A stretch of 35,845 nucleotides of DNA from Candidatus Brocadiaceae bacterium (GTDB lineage: Bacteria; Planctomycetota; Brocadiia; Brocadiales; Brocadiaceae): positions 1 through 35,845 of the forward strand of contig JANLHY010000767.1 in the NCBI GenBank assembly GCA_024653795.1. The letters run 5' to 3'. The notes under the pieces were generated by a model. That model was given only the letters and a program-made list of their open reading frames with translations, was not told the origin of the DNA and ran no database searches. Made by a program: the position numbers and the translations under genes. Shown in pieces: positions 1 to 7,951 of the stretch. Positions within the stretch are counted from its first letter, which is position 1. Each line of letters opens with the position of its first letter.

Positions 1-2
1 TA

Positions 3-101
3 GTTAAATATTTGACAAAACATAAGATTTATGCAATGGCGATGACAGATGAGACGATGGATATAGTGAATTTTGAGTTGCTTAAAAAAGCAAAGAGATG
101 A
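3..101 (+). CDS. C-terminal tail of an unidentified protein (5' end outside window)
   Basis: This frame is open from the window edge to a TGA at 99-101. It encodes about 32 residues ending in FELLKKAKR. I do not recognise the family from so short a tail. The stop is followed at once by a 9-bp tandem repeat and then by a broken formyltransferase-like start. It could be the real end of an upstream gene or a further remnant at a decayed cluster edge. Confidence 0.35.
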   Translation, partial: VKYLTKHKIYAMAMTDETMDIVNFELLKKAKR

Positions 102-115
102 TGCGGTGTTTAAAC

Positions 116-150
116 TGGTGAGACTGGTGAGACTGGTGAGACTGGTGAGA
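116..150 (+). repeat. 9-bp tandem repeat, about four copies
   Basis: The unit TGGTGAGAC occurs at 116-124, 125-133 and 134-142, with a fourth copy at 143-150 that lacks its last base. The last copy runs into the ATG at 150 of the formyltransferase-like fragment. The repeat therefore occupies the leader where a ribosome binding site would sit. It is too short and lacks the spacers of a CRISPR array. Confidence 0.85.
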
Positions 151-308
151 TGAAAGTATTATTTTTGACAGGGAATTTTGCAGAAGACCTTGCTGCATGG
201 CTGGATTCACATGGTGAAAAGGTTGTGTATAGACAGGATAAAATTTCAATTGAAGAGACAAAAGGGATAAACCCTGATTTTATAGTCAGTTACAATATAA
301 ATATATAG
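150..308 (+). pseudogene. N-terminal fragment of a formyltransferase-like protein
   Basis: The frame begins MKVLFLTGNFAEDL and carries INPDFIVSYN before stopping at 306-308 after 52 residues. This looks like the N-terminal Rossmann half of methionyl-tRNA or sugar-nucleotide formyltransferases, in which SYN is normally followed by an aromatic-rich YRYI-like segment. Adding one base after TACAAT would continue as YKYIA, so a single-base deletion is plausible. The shifted frame also stops soon after, so most of the gene is missing. Intact members transfer formyl groups, for example to amino sugars in polysaccharide loci. Assignment rests on recalled family resemblance only. Confidence 0.45.
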
Positions 309-695
309 CAATAAATAGGGACAGAAACTATTTTAATTGAGGATATTTGGAAAGAGTTAAATTCCCTGATTAATTAAATGGAATGATAATTGAGTAATGA
401 AGGTTTTGACCAAGCAATGTGCATTTATTCAAAATTTTTGTGCCTTTATTTCTCAGTTCTCAGTTGTACTATGTCAAATGTCAACAGGCTGTCCGAGAAT
501 GCGATTGGCCCAAACAAAGCATACCATATATTGTTTATCTGTAAGCAATTTGTCAATATATAGTATAGTGCCAGCCGTCCAAATACATTTTCGGACAGCC
601 TGTCAAGACCTGACACCAGCTTCTCCTGTTAGGCAAGAAGGCATGTTGTGATATAAAAAGAGGAACACCAATGAGTTGGGAGTTTGTAGCATAAA
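309..695. other. Gene-free stretch with decayed sequence and a MITE-like element
   Basis: No convincing gene is present. A frame at 315-377 reads GTETILIEDIWKELNSLIN before a stop and may be a coding remnant. The 84-codon frame at 397-651 shows no protein-like features and contains the inverted-repeat element at 485-602. I see no clear promoter for the toxin-antitoxin genes that begin at 696. Confidence 0.5.
485..602. mobile_element. Candidate MITE, 118 bp with 12-bp terminal inverted repeats
   Basis: CAGGCTGTCCGA at 485-496 is the exact reverse complement of TCGGACAGCCTG at 591-602. The pairing continues imperfectly inward for about another ten bases. TCAA lies immediately outside both ends (481-484 and 603-606), as expected for a target-site duplication. 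There is no coding capacity. The layout fits a miniature inverted-repeat element moved by the transposase of a related IS, but no parent IS is visible in the window. Confidence 0.5.
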
Positions 696-1139
696 ATGAG
701 CAGAGACGACTTAATCAAAAAACTAAAAGATTTCTTTAACAAAAATGCCGGTTTTTATGATATTGATATGGCGTTTCTTTATGGTTCATGGGCGAAGGGA
801 TTTCCAAAAGAGACATCTGATGTTGATATCGCCATCTTTTCTTATCCAGAGAAGGATTCTGAAGATGAAGAATTTAATATGATTACAGATATTTCTCTTC
901 AACTCTCAGAGATGATAAGAAAAGAAATAAATATTATTTCGATCCACACAGATTTCAGAAAACCCATGCTTTATTACAATGTAATCGTCTTAGGTCAACC
1001 AATTTATATTAAAAATACTGAGAGATATATTTCATTAAAGAATGAGGTAATTTATCAGATGGAGGACTTTAGCATCTTCGGGATTAATTGGCAGCTTATT
1101 GTTGCAAACAAGAATATGAGGAGGTTAAGAAATGCCTGA
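696..1139 (+). CDS. mntA: MNT-domain nucleotidyltransferase antitoxin (MntA-like)
   Basis: This 147-residue protein has the minimal nucleotidyltransferase signature. G30-S31 is followed after exactly ten residues by D42-x-D44, the GSX10DXD motif of the Pol-beta fold. In studied MntA/HepT pairs the MNT protein neutralises the HEPN RNase by attaching AMP to a tyrosine of the HEPN RX4HXY motif, and the downstream neighbour carries that motif. The stop overlaps the start of the HEPN gene by 8 bp, which supports translational coupling. Length is typical. The role is inferred from motif and context. Confidence 0.85.
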   Translation: MSRDDLIKKLKDFFNKNAGFYDIDMAFLYGSWAKGFPKETSDVDIAIFSYPEKDSEDEEFNMITDISLQLSEMIRKEINIISIHTDFRKPMLYYNVIVLGQPIYIKNTERYISLKNEVIYQMEDFSIFGINWQLIVANKNMRRLRNA

Positions 1140-1578
1140 GTTCTATTATGCAAAGGGACGAATTAGTGAATCATTGGGATATATCTCAAAAGAGATGGAA
1201 GAGTTTGAATCTGATTATTCAAAAAAGACTTGGAGCGATTATCAGTCTGATAAGAAGCTTCAAAAACTCATGGATAGAACTGTTGAGAATATCCTAACTG
1301 CCTTGATAGAAATTTGCGGAACTGTTCTCACGCAGGAAGGAATAAGCTGTGAGAGTTATGGCGATGTCCTAAAACGAACCGGTGAACTGTTTAGTTTTTC
1401 AGATGATGAGCAAGGAACGCTGGCTAAATTAGCTATACAAAGAAATAGGCTTGCTCACAGGTATCTGAATTTTCGCTGGCAGGTAATGAAATTTTACAGC
1501 GATAACAAGACGCTGGTTCAAAGATTAGTATCTTTAATACTTGAAATGGAAGTTAAAAAACAAGAAGGGAATTCATAA
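1132..1578 (+). CDS. hepT: HEPN-domain toxin (HepT-like RNase)
   Basis: This 148-residue, probably all-helical protein carries R104-N-R-L-A-H109-R-Y111. That matches the RX4HXY active-site motif of HepT/DUF86-type HEPN ribonucleases, with Y111 the expected AMPylation target. It starts 8 bp inside the MNT gene, as usual for the two-gene module. Family knowledge predicts a homodimer that cleaves RNA until modified by MntA. No truncation is evident. A HEPN protein of another subgroup is the main alternative. Confidence 0.8.
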   Translation: MPEFYYAKGRISESLGYISKEMEEFESDYSKKTWSDYQSDKKLQKLMDRTVENILTALIEICGTVLTQEGISCESYGDVLKRTGELFSFSDDEQGTLAKLAIQRNRLAHRYLNFRWQVMKFYSDNKTLVQRLVSLILEMEVKKQEGNS

Positions 1579-1605
1579 TAACGCTCCCTTTTGCGAGTTT
1601 GTAAG

Positions 1606-1680
1606 ATGAAATCAGTATTTTTAGAAAGCAAAAATATATCCCTTCGTCCCTTGTCTAAGGAAGACGGCTTCTGGAATTAG
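1606..1680 (+). pseudogene. Truncated duplicate of the GNAT gene 5' end
   Basis: Codons 1-24 here (MKSVFLESKNISLRPLSK and so on) mirror the first 24 codons of the acetyltransferase at 1923. Thirty bases from CTTCGTCCC to GGCTTC are identical, and about 65 of 75 positions match overall. A TAG at 1678-1680 ends the fragment where the intact copy reads TAT. The spread of differences suggests a diverged allele rather than a fresh tandem duplication. The repeat pair brackets the zinc-finger gene at 1696-1908. Confidence 0.85.
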
Positions 1681-1695
1681 GACAAGGAGGAAAAA

Positions 1696-1908
1696 ATGAG
1701 ATGTTTATTGTGTAATGGTGAAATGGAAAAGACATCTGTTGCTTATACAATCCACAGAAAGGGATACCATCTTTTTATTGAGAAAATTCCAGCCTATGTT
1801 TGTTCTCAATGTGGTGAAAAGTATTTTGAAGAAATGGAAATGAATGCAATTCAAGAGATGATTAAGGCTTTTGAAGAAAAATTGGAAAAAGTTTTAATGG
1901 TGGCATAA
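1696..1908 (+). CDS. MqsA/YgiT-type zinc-finger protein, probable orphan antitoxin
   Basis: This 70-residue protein has two CxxC pairs, C3/C6 and C36/C39, spaced as in the N-terminal zinc-binding domain of MqsA/YgiT-type antitoxins, followed by a short acidic helix. An AAGGAGG-like ribosome site lies at 1684-1690, just before the ATG. Full MqsA carries a C-terminal Xre-type DNA-binding domain; this protein stops after the zinc domain, as many short YgiT-family members do. A toxin gene normally sits upstream, but here that position holds only the GNAT fragment, so the partner appears lost. A free-standing regulatory zinc finger is possible. Confidence 0.75.
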   Translation: MRCLLCNGEMEKTSVAYTIHRKGYHLFIEKIPAYVCSQCGEKYFEEMEMNAIQEMIKAFEEKLEKVLMVA

Positions 1909-1922
1909 TAAGGGGCTTTAAA

Positions 1923-2465
1923 ATGCGATCGGTATTTTTAGAAAGCAGGAATATTTTTCTTCGTCCCTTGTCTAAGGAAGACGGCTTCGGGAATTATGCA
2001 AGCTGGTTAAACGATCAGGAGACAATGCTTTTTATGGGAAGCGGACGGTTTCCTTCAACCATAGAGGGATTGAAGGAACATATTGATTTCTATAATAAGA
2101 GTAAGGACGGTATGCTGTTAGGCATATTTTTAAAAAAATCTTCAAAACATATCGGCAATATAACACTGCATCAAATTAGCTGGAAGGATAGACACGCAGA
2201 GATCGGCATATTGATAGGTGATATTAAATCAAGGGGCAAAGGTTATGCGACAGAAGCTATAAGTTTAATTTCAGACCATGCATTTAATAAACTTAATCTT
2301 CGCAAGCTTTATACAGGCATGGTTAAAGGAAACGAGGCATCAAAGAGGGCTTTTGAAAAAATCGGTTTTAAAGTTGAAGGAATTTTAAGGGAACATTTTT
2401 ATCTCAACGGAGAGTACCTTGATTGCTACAGGATGGGACTTCTCAAAAACGAATCTAATCTGTAA
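1923..2465 (+). CDS. GNAT N-acetyltransferase (RimJ/RimL-like)
   Basis: This 180-residue single GNAT domain uses acetyl-CoA to acylate an amine. The CoA pyrophosphate loop R104-G-K-G-Y-A is clear, and the C-terminal part has N-E-A-S-K-R-A-F-E-K-I-G-F, the usual motif B region. Proteins of this type in polysaccharide loci often acetylate amino sugars, as PseH does in pseudaminic acid synthesis, while close relatives acetylate ribosomal proteins. Position at the edge of the glycan locus favours the sugar role but does not prove it. Its 5' end is partly repeated at 1606-1680. Confidence 0.8.
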   Translation: MRSVFLESRNIFLRPLSKEDGFGNYASWLNDQETMLFMGSGRFPSTIEGLKEHIDFYNKSKDGMLLGIFLKKSSKHIGNITLHQISWKDRHAEIGILIGDIKSRGKGYATEAISLISDHAFNKLNLRKLYTGMVKGNEASKRAFEKIGFKVEGILREHFYLNGEYLDCYRMGLLKNESNL

Positions 2466-2507
2466 TTAAGCTGCGGTTTTTTAGGAAGTCATTCTTATCA
2501 AATCAAT

Positions 2508-4403
2508 ATGAAAATAATTTTTGAATCTCCTAGTAATTGGCATAAGATATTTATAGTGCCTTATATTATGAGGGGTCTCTCGGTTTGGATCGTTGAACCT
2601 TTCAGGATGTATCATTATAAAAAGGGCATTACATTTTACCCTCCTCACTTGCCTCCATATATTGAAGAGCTGATACAGGGCAAAAAAATCTCAGTTTTGC
2701 TTGGTGAAATGATCCATGCCAAGGAGATATATCAGCTTGCTGCCGATAAAGCCGTTGAAGTGATTGAATCTGTTTACGCTGGATATCGTAATGAACATGA
2801 AGAACTGTTCGCATATGTTGCCGAAATATTAAAATCTCCCGTTGCTGAGAATGTTTTCCGAAAAAGTTTGTGCGACAGGCTGGCAGATTTTTATTCGCTT
2901 AATATTCTGCTGCATCGCATAGAAAGTCTTTTCCCTGATACTAAAATTATTTTCTTTACTGATGCAGATATTCGCTCATATCGTTATCTTAAGAAACTGC
3001 TTTCAAAAAATAACTGTGAGTTTTTTGAACATACAAACATCCGATTTTCACGGCTTTCTTATATCTCAAATGCATTGAGAAAACTGATGCAAAATCTGAA
3101 ACTTGTGTCAATGGTGTTTGCTCAGGCACTAATAAGCAGTATTTCCGGCAGGCTGTGGATATATGCAAATAAAAATAAAAAGACATTTGCTTACGGAGTA
3201 ACGATTATTGGACAACGACAATTATATGGAAACCAGCGCGGTGCTGAATTCATTATTGACAACAAAAAGATTTCAAAGCATGAAGTTGCATTTTTTACAT
3301 CAATGTCTTTATCATCTGAACAAAAAATGAAATTGATGCAGTTATCTGCTGATGTTTTTACTCTACCTCAGCCCAAAAGATTTTTTTCTAATCCATGTGA
3401 ATGGAGAAGACTTTTTTTGCTCGCCTTGAAACGTAATTTTTTAAATAATGCAGAGGAGTTGTATGCTGCTGCTGTTACTTTTTTTAATTATTTCAGATGG
3501 AAGAGGATTCTTGAGACGGTTGAAATCAAACATTTTATAACCCATGGTGATTGTGGAATAGACCAGATCGGAAGGAACCTTGCTCTTAATCAGGGAGGCG
3601 TTCAGACATGGTATTTCACTGACTCCATGAATCACTGCTGCAACTTGAAAACAGCAGCGGGTGCTTGTGGTATGCGTCATCCATTCTGGACATATCTCTA
3701 TTATGACCACTTTGTTACATGGGATGAACTCCTGGTGCAGTATTTTAAGGAACATCCCGGTTCTTTCAAACAAGCACATGTGGTTGGATGCCTCTGGAGT
3801 GGGCACGTAAAGAAAAGATACAACAGGAGTGAAAGCGACAGATTTACATTAGCATTTTTTGACTCTTCATATTCAAGAAATGGTATCACCTCTTATGCCG
3901 AAGGAGTGGCTTTTGCGGAACATATCCTGAAGGTGGCTGATGATTTTATAGATATACAGATTTTTTTAAAAGAAAAAAAACAAAGGGATATCCATAATTT
4001 ATCGGACCCCATTCTTGGTCCAGTGTTGTTAGATTTGTATAAGAGGATGGATATGCATCCAAGAATTAAACTCTATTCTGATGGAGCAGATTCGTCAGAT
4101 TTGATTTCGATTTCTGACATGATTGTTTCTTTCCCTTTTACATCTACTACCTTTGAGGCATTGAGTGTCAACAGACCGGCCATATGGCATGATCCAATGG
4201 GCTATTATAGGGATACCATGTATGGAAAGATTGATGGTGCAACCACGCACGGTTACGAAGATCTTAGGAAAATGGTCCTTAAGATAAAAGGAATGAAACT
4301 GGGCGAATATGAAAATCCCATACCGATTTATTCATCCCTGTTGGATCCTTTCAGAGACGGAAAAGCTGTTGATAGGTTCAGAGACCTTCTTGTATCCACT
4401 TGA
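2508..4403 (+). CDS. Polysaccharide biosynthesis PFTS-motif protein, putative glycosyltransferase
   Basis: This 631-residue soluble protein has a C-terminal half resembling a GT-B nucleotide-sugar-binding domain. Near residue 545 it reads MIVSFPFTSTTFEALS, the feature behind the name PFTS-motif polysaccharide biosynthesis protein, followed by RPAIWHDP. Such proteins occur in O-antigen and surface carbohydrate loci and probably transfer a sugar, with donor and acceptor unknown. No signal peptide or obvious membrane segment is seen. The stop codon shares one base with the flippase ATG that follows (TGATG), so translation is likely coupled. Confidence 0.7.
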   Translation: MKIIFESPSNWHKIFIVPYIMRGLSVWIVEPFRMYHYKKGITFYPPHLPPYIEELIQGKKISVLLGEMIHAKEIYQLAADKAVEVIESVYAGYRNEHEELFAYVAEILKSPVAENVFRKSLCDRLADFYSLNILLHRIESLFPDTKIIFFTDADIRSYRYLKKLLSKNNCEFFEHTNIRFSRLSYISNALRKLMQNLKLVSMVFAQALISSISGRLWIYANKNKKTFAYGVTIIGQRQLYGNQRGAEFIIDNKKISKHEVAFFTSMSLSSEQKMKLMQLSADVFTLPQPKRFFSNPCEWRRLFLLALKRNFLNNAEELYAAAVTFFNYFRWKRILETVEIKHFITHGDCGIDQIGRNLALNQGGVQTWYFTDSMNHCCNLKTAAGACGMRHPFWTYLYYDHFVTWDELLVQYFKEHPGSFKQAHVVGCLWSGHVKKRYNRSESDRFTLAFFDSSYSRNGITSYAEGVAFAEHILKVADDFIDIQIFLKEKKQRDIHNLSDPILGPVLLDLYKRMDMHPRIKLYSDGADSSDLISISDMIVSFPFTSTTFEALSVNRPAIWHDPMGYYRDTMYGKIDGATTHGYEDLRKMVLKIKGMKLGEYENPIPIYSSLLDPFRDGKAVDRFRDLLVST

Positions 4404-5875
4404 TGGCGAGTAAAGAAAAGCAAATTAAAAATAGCCTTATCTATCTTTTGCCGGTATTTATAGGAAATCTCATTCCTCTGGCGACGCTGTCTATTTTCAC
4501 CAGAATTCTGACAAAAGAGGATTACGGTGTTCTTGGGCTTGCACAGGTGTATGCTATTTTTGCGAGCGGTCTTGCTAATTTCGGTTTGACGGTGGGATAC
4601 GAGAGGAATTTTTTTCAATATGTAGAACTAAAAAAGTCTTCTGATCTATTATATTCTACATTAGCCTTTGTTATCAGCGGTTTTTTAGTTGTTGTTGTCT
4701 TAACATATCTGTTTAAATCACATCTTGCAAAATGGATTATCGGCTCGTCGGTTCATTCTGATATTTTGTTCTGGGCGCTCTGCTCTACAGGGATTATGGG
4801 CCTGAAGAATTATTACCTTATTTATTTTAAAAATACAGAAAATGCAAAGTCATTTGCATGGTACACAATAGACGAGAGCATACTTGGCGTTGTCATGTCC
4901 CTTTTTTTGGTGGTCTATCTTCGTACAGGAATAATTGGCCTTGTCTGTGGACAGTTATTTGCAAGTCTCACAATTTTTTTAATTCTTGGATTTAATTTTT
5001 TGAAGATTTATCCGGTAAGATTTAACTGGGGAATCCTGAAGGAATCTCTCAAACTTTCCTATCCACTCACGCCAAAGATTTTTCTCGGCGTAATTGGAAA
5101 TCAATTTGACAAATACATGATTGGTCTGCTGACAACGGTTGGCGGGGTGGGAATTTACAGCATAGGGCAAAAAGTGGCAGGTGTTGTCTTTACATTTATG
5201 GGTGCAATTCAGAATGTTTATTCTCCGCAGGTCTATAAAAGAATGTTTAACCTCGGGCAAAAAGGCGGTGAATCTGTGGGCAGGTATATGACCCCCTTTG
5301 CTTATATATCTATGGCTGTTGCATTGATTATCTCTCTTTTTTCTGAGGAGGTCATCAGTTTATTAACCCCAAAATCTTATCACGGTGCCATTGATATCGT
5401 GATTGTCTTGTCCATGTTTTATGGTTCCTGGTTTTTCGGCAAGCAGCCTCAGCTCATTTATGCAAAAAAGACACATATCAGTTCTCTGCTTTCAGTCGTA
5501 ATTATTGTTTTGAATGTGCTGATAAATATTCCCTTCATCATGAAATGGGGGGCAATCGGTGCTGCTTGGGGAACATTCTTGGCTGGATTGATTTCAGGTG
5601 GTATTGCATTTTGGGTTTCTCAGCATTATTACGAAATAAAGTGGGAATACAAAAAAATCGGAGCCATTTACCTTATATTCTTCTGCTCTTCCATTCTTAT
5701 GTTGCTTTTGAGAAATGCTCACGTAGGTTATGAAATAAGAGTCATAGCAAAATGTATTTGCCTTGCTTCTTATCTATATCTCGGTGTTAAGTTGGGAATA
5801 ATTAGTATGGAGAACTATTTTGTCATTAAACAAATGTTACCAATTCAAAGAATCATTTTTTTTCAGCGTAAATGA
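4403..5875 (+). CDS. wzx: Wzx-type polysaccharide flippase (MOP superfamily)
   Basis: This 490-residue protein is very hydrophobic, with a dozen or more membrane-spanning stretches spread along its length. Its start (LIYLLPVFIGNLIPLATL then FTRILTKEDYGVLGLAQ) is typical of polysaccharide-type MOP flippases. These move undecaprenyl-linked repeat units across the inner membrane. I chose the ATG at 4403, which overlaps the preceding TGA by one base, over a TTG one codon earlier. The Wzy/WaaL-type protein at 33292 fits a Wzx/Wzy pathway. Substrate specificity cannot be read from the sequence. Confidence 0.88.
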   Translation: MASKEKQIKNSLIYLLPVFIGNLIPLATLSIFTRILTKEDYGVLGLAQVYAIFASGLANFGLTVGYERNFFQYVELKKSSDLLYSTLAFVISGFLVVVVLTYLFKSHLAKWIIGSSVHSDILFWALCSTGIMGLKNYYLIYFKNTENAKSFAWYTIDESILGVVMSLFLVVYLRTGIIGLVCGQLFASLTIFLILGFNFLKIYPVRFNWGILKESLKLSYPLTPKIFLGVIGNQFDKYMIGLLTTVGGVGIYSIGQKVAGVVFTFMGAIQNVYSPQVYKRMFNLGQKGGESVGRYMTPFAYISMAVALIISLFSEEVISLLTPKSYHGAIDIVIVLSMFYGSWFFGKQPQLIYAKKTHISSLLSVVIIVLNVLINIPFIMKWGAIGAAWGTFLAGLISGGIAFWVSQHYYEIKWEYKKIGAIYLIFFCSSILMLLLRNAHVGYEIRVIAKCICLASYLYLGVKLGIISMENYFVIKQMLPIQRIIFFQRK

Positions 5876-5887
5876 AGGATAGAGGAA

Positions 5888-6124
5888 ATGACTATAAGCG
5901 AATTTTTACAGTTAATGGATAACACACTCGTAGTGAATGAAAAACTTACACTGAATACAAAAAGAACCGATATTGAGGAGTGGGATTCAGTAGGGCAAAT
6001 TAGCATTTTATCGATGTTGAAAAATTTTTTTGGTGTTACACTGGAAATGGAGGAGCTAGTTACTTTGGAAACTATCCAGGATATTGTTAACATTTTAAGG
6101 TCAAGAAATATAAATCTGGATTAA
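5888..6124 (+). CDS. Acyl carrier protein
   Basis: This 78-residue acidic protein has the carrier signature E-W-D-S34-V, in which S34 should receive 4'-phosphopantetheine. The fatty-acid AcpP motif is DSL; the V is common in carrier proteins dedicated to special pathways. It begins 12 bp after the flippase stop with AGAGGA just upstream and is followed 11 bp later by a ketoacyl synthase. The context indicates a dedicated carrier for an acyl group used on the glycan rather than housekeeping fatty-acid synthesis. Confidence 0.9.
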   Translation: MTISEFLQLMDNTLVVNEKLTLNTKRTDIEEWDSVGQISILSMLKNFFGVTLEMEELVTLETIQDIVNILRSRNINLD

Positions 6125-6135
6125 TTGTATTTAAA

Positions 6136-7185
6136 ATGGCAACTTTAAGTCTTAATTGTGAAATATCAGATATTGCTTATTATTTGCCTTCAATGGTAAT
6201 AGATAATGCAGAGTTGGCTTCTCGATACAATGGATGGGATGAAAATAAAATATTTGAAAAAACTGGTATACGGAAAAGACACGTCGTTAATAGCAATGAG
6301 CATGTTTCAGATCTTGCAGTCAATGCAGCATTAAATTTATTTAAAAAAGGGTATATAAACCCTGTAGAAATAGAGACGCTAGTCTTATGTACACAAACTC
6401 CAGATTACGCTCTTCCGGGATCGTCTTATATAGTACATGAAAGGCTTGGTTTACCAAAAAGATGTATTACTTTTGACTTTAATCAGGGGTGTACGGGCTT
6501 TATTTATGGGCTTTTTATTGTAGGCAATATGATACATTCGGGCTGTTTGAAAAATGCCTTGCTAATTACTTCTGAGACATATTCAAGATGGTATCATCCT
6601 TTGGATAAAAGTGTTACTACCATATTTGGAGATGGCGCAGCGGCTATTTATATTCGTTCTGCAAAAGATACACCAGGAATAGGTCCTTTTATATTTGGAA
6701 CAGACGGCAAAGGTTTTAAGAACTTGACAGTACCATATAGTGGTTCACATAAATCGTCACATAAAAATGATGAATTAAAAGAGTTTATAGATGAAAGTGG
6801 AAATGTTAGGACACTAGCTAATTTATTTATGAATGGTCCAGAATTATTTCGTTTTGCTATTAGTACGGTTCCTTCTATGGTAGAAAATCTTTTGAGTATT
6901 TCTAAAGAGAGTATTGAGAAAATCGATAAATTTGTTTTTCACCAGGCGAATTCTTACATGTTAAAAAACATACAAAAAATATTGGATATACCAGACCATA
7001 AAATGATTTATGAAATCGAAAATATAGGAAATACTGTCTCCGCTTCTATTCCAATAGCTTTGAAGAGTGCTTATGATAAAGGCAATATATCAGTTGGAGA
7101 TAAACTATTATTAGCAGGATTTGGCGTGGGGTATTCATGGGCAGGAACTATTTTAACATGGAATCCAGCGGTATTAAGAGCATGA
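6136..7185 (+). CDS. 3-oxoacyl-ACP synthase III (FabH-like)
   Basis: This 349-residue thiolase-fold enzyme would condense an acyl-CoA primer with malonyl-ACP. The KAS III triad is complete: C119 in NQGCTGF, H269 in FHQAN and N299 in IGNTV. Length is slightly above the roughly 320 residues of housekeeping FabH. Between a carrier protein and an SDR reductase it would supply a short 3-oxoacyl-ACP for reduction. The ATG of the SDR overlaps its stop by 4 bp (ATGA). A role in fatty-acid initiation is less likely in this setting. Confidence 0.9.
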   Translation: MATLSLNCEISDIAYYLPSMVIDNAELASRYNGWDENKIFEKTGIRKRHVVNSNEHVSDLAVNAALNLFKKGYINPVEIETLVLCTQTPDYALPGSSYIVHERLGLPKRCITFDFNQGCTGFIYGLFIVGNMIHSGCLKNALLITSETYSRWYHPLDKSVTTIFGDGAAAIYIRSAKDTPGIGPFIFGTDGKGFKNLTVPYSGSHKSSHKNDELKEFIDESGNVRTLANLFMNGPELFRFAISTVPSMVENLLSISKESIEKIDKFVFHQANSYMLKNIQKILDIPDHKMIYEIENIGNTVSASIPIALKSAYDKGNISVGDKLLLAGFGVGYSWAGTILTWNPAVLRA

Positions 7186-7931
7186 GATTTAAACATAAGA
7201 GAATAATTGTTACGGGAGCGAGTTCAGGCATTGGAAGAGCAATTTCAAAAAGACTGTCTGTTGAAGGCGCCGAGCTTTTAGTTATTGGAAGAAATGCTGA
7301 TCAGCTTAAAAATCTTTGTGAAGAAATTTCAACTGCCGGCGGATATGCAAAATTTTTAGTGTGTGATCTTTCAAAAGAAGAAAATAGAAAAACTCTTTGC
7401 GAATCGATATCTGAAATTTGGCATGATAAAATAGACATATTAATAAATGCTGCTGGCATTTATAGTATGGAAGCGATTCGTAATAACACCCCTGATTTAT
7501 GGTATCAGCTTATGGAAATTAATGTCATAGCGCCTGCAGATTTGCTAAGTAAATTAGTTCTTAAACTAGCTAAAGGGGCAGTTGTAGTTAATATCTCATC
7601 TGTAGCTGGAATTGTGGCCACCCCGGGAAGTTCGGTATATGCCTCAACCAAGGCTGCTATACTATCTTTTACGCGTTCTGCTGCAGCAGAATTAGCTAAA
7701 AGAGGAATCCGAGTTAATGCAATTTTACCGGGTATGGTTAAAACGCCTATGATGGAAACAATGTTTAGATTTTTTACAAAAGAGCAGCAAATAGAATTAG
7801 AGAAAAGACACCTGCTGGGATTTGGTACAGTTGAAGATATAGCTTCTGCAGTTTCATTTATTGCTTCGCATGAAGCTAAATGGATAACAGGATGCGCATT
7901 TGTTGTTGATGGCGGACTTTCGCTGTCATAA
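7182..7931 (+). CDS. SDR-family oxidoreductase, probable 3-oxoacyl-ACP reductase (FabG-like)
   Basis: This 249-residue classical short-chain dehydrogenase has the cofactor loop T11-G-A-S-S-G-I-G18, N-A-A-G, and the catalytic S...Y153-x3-K157 set. It ends with the usual VVDGG. The start at 7182 overlaps the KAS III stop by 4 bp and puts the Rossmann strand at the N-terminus as expected; an upstream in-frame ATG at 7137 would add 15 residues unlike the family. Next to a carrier protein and KAS III it most likely reduces 3-oxoacyl-ACP to 3-hydroxyacyl-ACP. A sugar substrate is the alternative. Confidence 0.88.
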   Translation: MRFKHKRIIVTGASSGIGRAISKRLSVEGAELLVIGRNADQLKNLCEEISTAGGYAKFLVCDLSKEENRKTLCESISEIWHDKIDILINAAGIYSMEAIRNNTPDLWYQLMEINVIAPADLLSKLVLKLAKGAVVVNISSVAGIVATPGSSVYASTKAAILSFTRSAAAELAKRGIRVNAILPGMVKTPMMETMFRFFTKEQQIELEKRHLLGFGTVEDIASAVSFIASHEAKWITGCAFVVDGGLSLS

Positions 7932-7951
7932 TTGACAAGAGGATTGCACGA

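Noticed and set aside
116..150. Possible CRISPR array
   Set aside because: Units are 9 bp in direct tandem with no spacers.
628..634. GTTAGGC near the toxin-antitoxin genes as a further attC end
   Set aside because: No complementary GCCTAAC or shared inner blocks upstream; it lies next to a MITE-like element instead.
397..651. 84-codon + strand frame
   Set aside because: Low-complexity, no recognisable motif, no ribosome site, and it runs through an inverted-repeat element with target duplications.
1088..1297. 69-codon + strand frame across the MNT/HEPN junction
   Set aside because: It overlaps two well-supported genes in a different frame and shows no domain features.
3441..3806. 121-codon - strand frame
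   Set aside because: It lies wholly inside the PFTS-motif gene on the opposite strand and has no protein-like motif.
5863..6093. 76-codon - strand frame, serine-rich
   Set aside because: Antisense shadow of the acyl carrier protein gene, whose motif is clear.
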